64,000 nt of DNA, taken from assembly GCF_014643595.1 (NCBI RefSeq), contig NZ_BMJT01000003.1, forward strand, positions 62,001 through 126,000, written 5' to 3'. The translations under genes were made by a program, and so were the position numbers. This stretch comes from Lysinibacillus alkalisoli. Its GTDB lineage: Bacteria > Bacillota > Bacilli > Bacillales_A > Planococcaceae. The notes below the pieces were generated by a model. It was not told where the DNA came from and did not search any database. It saw nothing but the letters and a program-made list of their open reading frames with translations. Shown here piece after piece: positions 62,285-64,000 of this stretch; the first letter of the stretch is position 1; every line of letters starts with the position of its first letter.

Positions 62285-63481
62285 ATGAGTGTAATGGAGA
62301 AAGCAGTTCAAATGCATAAGGAGTACCAAGGAAAGGTGGCAATCCATTCAAAAGTGCCAATGCGTGATGCGTACGATTTAAGCTTGGCATACTCGCCAGG
62401 AGTGGCACAGCCATGTATTGAGATAGAACAAAACCGTTCAAAAGTATATGACTACACCATGAAAGGGAATATGGTGGGCATTGTTACAGATGGTACAGCT
62501 GTATTAGGTTTAGGCGATATTGGGCCAGAGGCTGCGCTACCTGTTATGGAAGGAAAGGCTATTTTATTAAAACATTTTGCCGATGTAGATGCTTTTCCGA
62601 TTTGTTTAGATACAAAAGATGTCGATGAAATTGTAGAGACAGTAAAACGTATTGCCCCAACATTTGGTGGTATTAACTTAGAAGATATTTCAGCGCCACG
62701 CTGCTTTGAGATTGAAGACCGATTGCGTCAAGAGTGTGGGATTCCTGTCTTTCATGATGATCAACATGGCACAGCTATTGTAGTAGGTGCGGGCTTAATT
62801 AATGCTAATAAAATTGTCAAAAAAGATGTAGCAAGCATGAAGGTAGTAATTAATGGTGCAGGTGCAGCAGGCATTGCTATTTTACGTATATTAGTGCAAA
62901 TGGGGTACGAGAATATTATTATGTGTGATACAAAGGGGATTATTTATGAAGGTCGTGTAGAAGGCATGAATCCCATTAAAGAAACGATTGCTAAAATTTC
63001 TAATCCTAAGCGTCTTGTTGGCGATTTAAGTGATGCCATTCGTGATAGTGATGTGTTTATTGGTGTTTCTGTTGCTAATTTATTAACAAAAGAGCATATT
63101 GCATCCATGAAAGAAAACCCAATTGTTTTCGCCATGGCAAATCCCAATCCAGAAATCACTTATGAAAATGCTAAGGAATGGGGTGTGCGTATTATTGGTA
63201 CAGGGCGTTCCGATTATCCTAACCAAGTGAATAATATGCTGGCTTTCCCTGGTATTTTTAGAGGGGCATTAGATGTACGTGCTACAGATATTAACGAAGC
63301 AATGAAGCTCGCTGCTGTAGAAGCAATTGCTAGTTTAGTGCCAGAGGATGAGTTATGTGAGGAGTATGTCATTCCAAAATCATTTGATATGCGTGTGGCT
63401 GAAGAAGTAGCAAAAGCAGTAGGGAGTGCTGCGATTGAAACAGGTGTTTCTAAGCTGTTTGCTCAACCAATTTCACTGTAA
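62285..63481 (+). CDS. NAD(P)-dependent malic enzyme
   Basis: 398 residues of the short, bacterial type. 'YSPGVAQPCIEIEQN' (about 37-51), Tyr and Lys of the active site ('DGTAVLGLGDIGPEAALPVM', about 76-95, and 'EGKAILLKHF'), metal-binding 'ISAPRCFEIE' and 'FHDDQHGTAIV', and the nucleotide motif 'INGAGAAGIAILRIL'. It decarboxylates malate to pyruvate. It is close in size to YtsJ of B. subtilis (about 410), which prefers NADP; coenzyme choice here cannot be read safely. cre and CodY-like sites precede it. Confidence 0.93.
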   Translation: MSVMEKAVQMHKEYQGKVAIHSKVPMRDAYDLSLAYSPGVAQPCIEIEQNRSKVYDYTMKGNMVGIVTDGTAVLGLGDIGPEAALPVMEGKAILLKHFADVDAFPICLDTKDVDEIVETVKRIAPTFGGINLEDISAPRCFEIEDRLRQECGIPVFHDDQHGTAIVVGAGLINANKIVKKDVASMKVVINGAGAAGIAILRILVQMGYENIIMCDTKGIIYEGRVEGMNPIKETIAKISNPKRLVGDLSDAIRDSDVFIGVSVANLLTKEHIASMKENPIVFAMANPNPEITYENAKEWGVRIIGTGRSDYPNQVNNMLAFPGIFRGALDVRATDINEAMKLAAVEAIASLVPEDELCEEYVIPKSFDMRVAEEVAKAVGSAAIETGVSKLFAQPISL

Positions 63482-63534
63482 TTTTAATGAATAATCATGC
63501 TATGATAAGTTTACATGAAGGATAAGGAAGTGGC

Positions 63535-64000
63535 ATGATGGAACAAACGAAGCAGAAAGTAAACAAATGGATTGAACAAACCTTTTATCAAATGGTGAAT
63601 GGTATTGACATTGCGCACTTTGAACAACATATTCAACAAGCCATCCACATGAAAAGGGCGCAATCTACAACCTCCAATTACTTGGATGATGTCATGATGA
63701 ATTTAACGTATTATGAGCAAAATAACGCACAGTGGTATGCTCTATTTGAACAAATGTTAGCCAATCAAGTACCGTTTACGACGGATTTTATGGAAGCGGA
63801 ATTATTGATGGCACAAATGCAAATTCGTCAACAAATGACAGAACAGCGTGCCGCCTTATTGCAATTATTTACAGAGGCTTATACTACACAAAATCTTACA
63901 GAAAATATCATCTTGTATGATTATGCCTACGCTATGATTGCTCATGGACTGCGGATCGATTTTTTAACAATGGCAACGAAGCACCCACAAAAAGAACTAT
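63535..64000 (+). CDS. Uncharacterised protein, C-terminus beyond the window
   Basis: An open frame from ATG 63535 (or 63538) runs without a stop to the window edge, at least 155 residues. AAGGAAG at 63524-63530 is the ribosome site. The sequence is Gln- and Met-rich and strongly helical ('HIQQAIHMKRAQ', 'MQIRQQMTEQRAALLQ'), has no signal peptide or membrane helix and shows no motif I recognise. It follows the malic enzyme by 53 bases. Confidence 0.7.
   Translation, partial: MMEQTKQKVNKWIEQTFYQMVNGIDIAHFEQHIQQAIHMKRAQSTTSNYLDDVMMNLTYYEQNNAQWYALFEQMLANQVPFTTDFMEAELLMAQMQIRQQMTEQRAALLQLFTEAYTTQNLTENIILYDYAYAMIAHGLRIDFLTMATKHPQKEL

Overview
The window is AT-rich Firmicutes DNA and reads as core chromosome of a Bacillales bacterium close to the Planococcaceae/Caryophanaceae. 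Gene order follows the Bacillus subtilis fer-ypbB-recS ... nth-ypoC segment for more than 40 kb. Three sporulation or germination loci known from that segment in B. subtilis are missing with their flanks intact: sleB-ypeB between prsW and ypfA, spoIVA between yphF and hbs, and ypjB after ypjA. Two chemoreceptors, CheR and a PilZ motility brake indicate a motile cell. A motile, non-sporulating member such as Kurthia or Caryophanon would fit, but the genus is inference. No tRNA, rRNA, CRISPR array, prophage or insertion sequence was seen.

Layout. 1-3.4 kb: end of an Lrp-type regulator, a fused remnant of a deleted oligopeptide ABC operon, a gamma-glutamyltransferase and a two-gene chromate transporter, resembling the ywrCDBA set. 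3.5-5.2 kb: a chemoreceptor on the minus strand. 5.4-7.3 kb: L20-type leader, infC (AUU start), rpmI, rplT, ysdA. 7.4-10.1 kb: a BMP-family lipoprotein with a second chemoreceptor. 10.1-11.3 kb, minus strand: fabI with a FapR-like operator, and ferredoxin. 11.4-19.1 kb: ypbB, recS, a LysM protein, a phosphoesterase, ypdA, ansA, prsW, motI. 19.1-26.3 kb: cmk, rpsA-like gene, an M23 peptidase with a Fur-like box, der, gpsA, yphE, yphF, hbs. 26.4-30.3 kb: folE-mtrB and the menaquinone set hepS-menG-hepT, then ndk. 30.4-37.5 kb: cheR and the aromatic supraoperon aroC-aroB-aroH-hisC-tyrA-aroA, without the trp genes found inside it in B. subtilis. 37.6-43.6 kb: ypiA, reoY, ypiF, qcrABC, ypjA and a YugP-type zinc protease. 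43.7-51 kb: a 39-codon ORF, a MazG-like gene, dapB, mgsA, bshA, cca, birA, panBCD. 51.1-53 kb: an ECF-type sigma factor with two membrane proteins, inserted relative to B. subtilis. 53-60.6 kb: dinG, ypmB, aspB, asnS, dnaD, nth, ypoC. 60.6-64 kb: a membrane thioredoxin-like protein, a TPR protein, malic enzyme and an unfinished ORF.

Functional links. Heptaprenyl diphosphate synthase and MenG make the menaquinone used by QcrABC. YpdA and BshA belong to bacillithiol metabolism. The aromatic supraoperon feeds Phe, Tyr and His synthesis, and TRAP (MtrB) implies Trp-responsive control of genes outside the window. PanB, PanC and PanD make pantothenate, and BirA regulates and attaches biotin. Several control sites can be read directly: a cre site plus a CodY-like box at the malic enzyme promoter, a FapR-like operator at fabI, a Fur-like box before the M23 gene, and structured leaders before infC and panB.
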